A stretch of 35,767 nucleotides of DNA from Allomuricauda sp. (GTDB lineage: Bacteria > Bacteroidota > Bacteroidia > Flavobacteriales > Flavobacteriaceae). The DNA is taken from NCBI GenBank assembly GCA_030148305.1, contig JASBTS010000104.1:1-35767 (forward strand). Reading direction: 5' to 3'. How positions within the stretch are numbered: position 1 is the stretch's first letter; each line of letters starts with the position of its first letter. The notes below the pieces were generated by a model that was not told the DNA's origin, searched no databases, and was given only the letters and a program-made list of their open reading frames with translations. Shown in pieces: positions 33,019-35,767 of the stretch. The position numbers were made by a program, and so were the translations under genes.

Positions 33019-33972
33019 TTATCCCACAGGATTCTCCTGTACCCCGTTCTCATCAAAAATTTCATCTTTATGGCGCTTCAAAAAATGATTGCAATAGAGA
33101 CATATGTTCTGAAGCTCTTCGTTTTTTGCCTTCGCAGACTCAAAGGATATGCCCAACGGATTCACCCATGTGCAACGGCTCACCTTGGTTCAACATTTTA
33201 AAGACCGTATTTTTTGAGGCCCTTTGCAATACCTCGGCCACTTTATGTTTTCTGGAATCCTCCATTGGAAAAGGGGTTCCCGGGCAACAGGGATTGATGC
33301 ACTATAACTGTATGCATATTTCTTGTGGAATGTCATCGTGACCACCCATAAAATTCCTGACCACAGAGAGTATCGAACAAAAGTTGTGATTGGGATCCTT
33401 TTTCCAAATTCCGTTCTTGAGGGCCTTTCGGCGCGCCCAGTTCGCCCCCAACCACATATCTTCGTTGGCACCCCAATAGCCCCAGCTCAATAGATTTTCA
33501 GATAGGTATTGCCCTCCTTCTATCAAAGGGTCTTTCCCTGTGCCGTTCCCGCAACTTTCAAAAAGGTCGGAGAATTCCATCAGACGGCCGCCGGCTCTTT
33601 TGTGATACGATCGATGTTGGCTATATCAAAACGGGTGACTCCCTTTCCCAATAAGGTCAACAGTTTTTTCTTTGTCAACAGGTCCCCGTTGGTCTACAGC
33701 ATGACCTGTATTTTATTGGAATAGCGTTTTTGTATCCTATCCAATATGGCGTGCAACAGTTTGATATCGGCCAAGGGCTCTCCTCCACTTAAAATGATTC
33801 TGTCCATCTTTTCTGGCATATTGTTTATGATTGCCATACAATCGGCTTGGCTGATTCGTTTACCGAATGGGCTGGAATCGTTATAGCAGTGGTCACAATC
33901 ATCGTTGCACAATTGGGTAAAGACCCAATAAATTGATTCAATGTGGTTAAAATCAGTTTTTATATCCATCAT
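33019..33972 (-). pseudogene. Radical SAM protein gene with several disruptions
   Basis: Read on the minus strand from the ATG at 33972 or 33969, the protein begins MDIKTDFNHIESIYWVFTQL and carries the radical SAM cluster motif CNDDCDHCYN (CxxxCxxC) and ILSGGEPLADIKLLHAILDR. A TAG at 33694-33696 sits where glutamine is expected. A frameshift near 33585 leads to LMEFSDLFESCGNGTGKDPL and YLSENLLSWGYWGANEDMW in another frame. A TAG at 33302-33304 replaces an apparent tryptophan, then CINPCCPGTPFPMEDSRKHK. A frameshift near 33145 restores ISFESAKAKNEELQNICLYC to the TAA at 33019. The cysteine-rich C-terminus suggests auxiliary cluster binding. At least four lesions mean no functional product. Confidence 0.88.
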
Positions 33973-34019
33973 CCGTATTTTAATTTTACACGTTCTTGTT
34001 CCACCCCTCAATTGGCCCC

Positions 34020-34311
34020 CTATCCCCCAGCATTCATAATATTGTCCATCTGAGCAATCCGTCTCCAAAAGTCAAGTTCCCGTTCCAAACCAATGTTGCC
34101 GTCGTCCAAAAAGGCCTTTTTCGAGTTGTACAACAATAGCCTTGATTCGGAAACTGTACCCAAATAGTCTCCTATGATCAATGCCTATTTTAAATCATGG
34201 GTGATAAAAATGGCGGTCATTGCAATCCTCTCCCGAAGCGATCAGAACAAATCCTGCATTTGTGCCCTTGTTTCCGTATCCAGTGCGGCAAAGGGTTTCT
34301 CCATTATACGT
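34020..34311 (-). pseudogene. ABC transporter ATP-binding protein, broken C-terminal fragment
   Basis: On the minus strand the frame reads RIMEKPFAALDTETRAQMQD, an ABC Walker B/D-loop (MDEPFAALD-like), then after a TGA stop (34242-34244) SLRERIAMTAIFITHDLK with the H-loop histidine. After a TAG (34185-34187, where Glu is expected) it reads ALIIGDYLGTVSESRLLLYN and ends at 34020. The Walker A and signature regions are missing. This pattern fits the nitrate/taurine-type ATPases. The fragment ends 48 bases upstream of the radical SAM remnant on the same strand, so the two were once neighbours in one operon. Confidence 0.85.
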
Positions 34312-34503
34312 GTATAAGTGCTGCAGCAAAAATCTTTAGACGAATACAAGAAGGAGAATGATGGATATAAGCGTTTTGTTTTTTCAAAACAAACTGTACT
34401 TTGGTAATAATAAAGGGCATATACTAAACCGCATACGGTATGTAGAATCTCTCCAAAGCAATTATTTGTAACTAACTGTCAGTTAAAAAGTTGTAAAATA
34501 GTT

Positions 34504-34541
34504 GCGTAGGGCAGTAGGTAGCTCGTCGCGCTCATAACCCG
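34504..34541 (+). pseudogene. Degenerate initiator tRNA-Met fragment
   Basis: The stretch GGTAGCTCGTCGCGCTCATA (34517-34536), preceded by GCAGTA and followed by ACCCGA, closely follows the D-arm and anticodon arm of bacterial initiator tRNA-Met, with anticodon CAT at 34533-34535. The anticodon stem is damaged (CGC where GGG is expected, against CCC). The T-arm and 3' acceptor half are absent or unrecognisable. It cannot be a working tRNA. The comparison is from memory of the fMet sequence. Confidence 0.72.
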
Positions 34542-34745
34542 AGTAATCTCTTTGAAATTTTGATTATCATTGGAGAGAATAAAGTAAATACTCATTAGCA
34601 TTATCTCTCAATAATCGAACTAACTTCGAACTAATCAAAATAAAATTAAATACAATTAATTTAATATCAATCATTTAATTTAAAAATAACGATACACAGA
34701 ACGTATATCACACCATGAAGGAATAGACACCAAATCAACATTATA

Positions 34746-34781
34746 AAAAAGGGGCATAGTTTTCAGACCATGCCCCTTTTT
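34746..34781 (-). terminator. Terminator of the peptidase gene
   Basis: AAAAAGGGGCAT (34746-34757) pairs with ATGCCCCTTTTT (34770-34781) around a 12-base middle that can pair partly. It lies 21 bases beyond the stop of the minus-strand peptidase gene and, being flanked by A and T runs, could act in both directions. Confidence 0.88.
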
Positions 34782-34801
34782 AGTTTAAATTATTTAACTA
34801 C

Positions 34802-35767
34802 TTATCGAATACTTTGAGCCAAAGTCAAAACCTTGTTGGCCAGGGACGAGATAGCGCTGGCGTAACGTTCGTCCCACTCTTCCAATCGATCTGTAGATTT
34901 CAAGGAAATCTCATATTCCAATCCAGGTAAAATCCATGAAGCATATCCGCTAAAAGGATCTGTTGAAGCGTACAGGGATTTGAACCAAGATCCATAATAC
35001 ATCCCTTTTTCGTCGATAAAGCTTTTTTCCAGGGCAATCAATTGCTTGTTGATGTCCTTGATCTCCTTTTTGGACAATGCGCCCGAAGACAAGGCGTTGG
35101 CCAAAGCTTCATCCAAAAGCTGGGTGTTCTTTTCCAAGGTAGCAATGGATTGGTCCACTTGATCAAAACCTTCAAATTCGGCATGGAATCCTTTGATTTT
35201 TTCCACGGCCTTGGCAAAGTGCCCTTCCAAATCCACAGCATATCGTTCTACATCATACGGAATCAATTCGGCATTGGCCATACGCAAGGTCATGAGTCCC
35301 GTCCATTGCTCAATGGTACCTCCCATTTTAAACTCGGGATCCACAAAAGTTTCGTAAAAGTGGAAACTGTCGTAATTGGTGTGATACAAGGTAGGGCCTC
35401 CTGCTCCACCGCTCAATGAAGGAACCCCTACGTGCATATAAAAACCGATATGGTCGGAACCTCCTCCCAAATTACCAATAGTGGGCTCCTCCTTATCACC
35501 TCTCCACTGATCATAGAGCGACTTTTCCGAATAGGGGTAATCCACTTTTTTAGCCATTTCAGAGACCAAGTTTTTCAAGGTTGGAGAGGAAGATGCACCA
35601 AAGTTTTTTCCGGATACACCTCCATCAAAATTGAGGTAGGCAACCGCTTTGGCCCCCAATTCATCCTTGAGCTGCTCTACCCATTCGGAGGATCCTATCA
35701 CACCGTGCTCCTCGGCATCCCAATGTGCAATCAGGATAGATCTTTTGGGACCGTTTCCACTTTTGAC
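34802..35767 (-). CDS. M28 peptidase, glutamate carboxypeptidase II-like, partial
   Basis: The frame is open to the right edge, so the N-terminal part lies outside the window. The visible 321 residues start in the zinc peptidase core: SILIAHWDAEEHGVIGSSEW, where the tandem Glu supplies the catalytic base and a metal ligand, then VAYLNFDGG with the ligand Asp, and GGPTLYHTNYDSFHFYE with the ligand His. The last 140 residues match the helical transferrin-receptor-like dimerisation domain (KSFIDEKGMYYGSWFKSLYA). This is the glutamate carboxypeptidase II/PSMA layout, a dimeric exopeptidase usually exported. The active-site ligands seen are intact, so it should be functional. Its terminator follows closely. 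Confidence 0.93.
   Translation of the reverse strand, partial: VKSGNGPKRSILIAHWDAEEHGVIGSSEWVEQLKDELGAKAVAYLNFDGGVSGKNFGASSSPTLKNLVSEMAKKVDYPYSEKSLYDQWRGDKEEPTIGNLGGGSDHIGFYMHVGVPSLSGGAGGPTLYHTNYDSFHFYETFVDPEFKMGGTIEQWTGLMTLRMANAELIPYDVERYAVDLEGHFAKAVEKIKGFHAEFEGFDQVDQSIATLEKNTQLLDEALANALSSGALSKKEIKDINKQLIALEKSFIDEKGMYYGSWFKSLYASTDPFSGYASWILPGLEYEISLKSTDRLEEWDERYASAISSLANKVLTLAQSIR

Larger units (their letters stand above)
34312..34801. other. AT-rich intergenic region with tRNA fragment and terminator
   Basis: No protein gene is supported. The stretch holds a hairpin GTTTTG-N6-CAAAAC (34373-34390), a palindrome AACTG-T-CAGTT (34474-34484), the initiator-tRNA fragment at 34504-34541 and an imperfect inverted repeat (34562-34582 with 34601-34616). 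It also has the direct repeat CGAACTAA (34616 and 34627) and the terminator of the peptidase gene. Such a mix is what an old insertion site would leave. Confidence 0.55.

Noticed and set aside
32823-33341. 172-codon plus-strand frame
   Set aside because: Most of it lies antisense to the radical SAM remnant, which reads far better as protein.
33973-34068. N-terminal extension of the radical SAM frame
   Set aside because: It overlaps the end of the ABC ATPase remnant in another frame; the family start is at 33969-33972.

Overview
The window looks like chromosomal DNA of a marine Flavobacteriaceae-type bacterium (Bacteroidota). The main reasons are an Oar-like TonB-dependent receptor with an N-terminal carboxypeptidase-regulatory domain, secreted FG-GAP/VCBS and concanavalin-like proteins, a serine hydrolase with a CBM9-like domain, AT-rich leaders without clear Shine-Dalgarno sites, and Bacteroidota-style protein sequences throughout. 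No 16S rRNA or complete tRNA is present, so the genus cannot be fixed.

Layout. (1) 1-5015: the C-terminus of an ECF sigma factor, an AraC-type regulator, a GAPDH with an atypical active-site flank, a three-part glutaredoxin-glutaredoxin-thioredoxin reductase fusion, and a small DUF2721-like membrane protein. (2) 5081-10995: a secreted LamG/ConA-like protein, a 1061-residue TonB-dependent receptor ending in a terminator, and a nucleotide pyrophosphatase/phosphodiesterase-type enzyme. (3) 10978-12953: a Crp/Fnr regulator on the minus strand, divergent from a truncated carboxymuconolactone-decarboxylase (AhpD-like) copy, followed by a repeat-rich non-coding tract. (4) 12954-18515: a membrane-tethered DNA-binding-type protein divergent from a three-gene operon of secreted proteins (ConA-like protein, CBM9-serine hydrolase, alpha/beta-hydrolase lipoprotein). 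(5) 18516-24516: an AraC pseudogene, a decayed stretch, and a two-gene minus-strand operon of large secreted FG-GAP proteins. (6) 24517-32793: ten co-directional genes forming a redox-repair island: msrB, a small conserved protein, msrA, a divergent MsrA-like protein, a disulfide oxidoreductase, a TIGR04283-like glycosyltransferase, an aldo/keto reductase, an intact AhpD-like protein, DoxX and an FMN-dependent glutamate-synthase-like protein. (7) 32794-34801: a graveyard holding a radical SAM gene and an ABC ATPase gene, both broken by several stops or frameshifts, and a degenerate initiator-tRNA fragment. (8) 34802-35767: the C-terminal part of an M28/glutamate carboxypeptidase II-like peptidase.

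How the parts fit. Two sectors handle thiol and sulfur redox: the Grx-Grx-TrxR fusion in the first 5 kb and the Msr/AhpD/DoxX island. The second plausibly repairs oxidised methionine and supplies or consumes reducing equivalents. Regions 4 and 5 look like accessory extracellular glycan or peptide handling modules, one with its own membrane-spanning regulator. The clustered pseudogenes, the truncated AhpD paralogue, the paired-hairpin repeats and the tRNA fragment mark two sites (about 12.1-12.8 kb and 33.0-34.6 kb) of past insertion or deletion.
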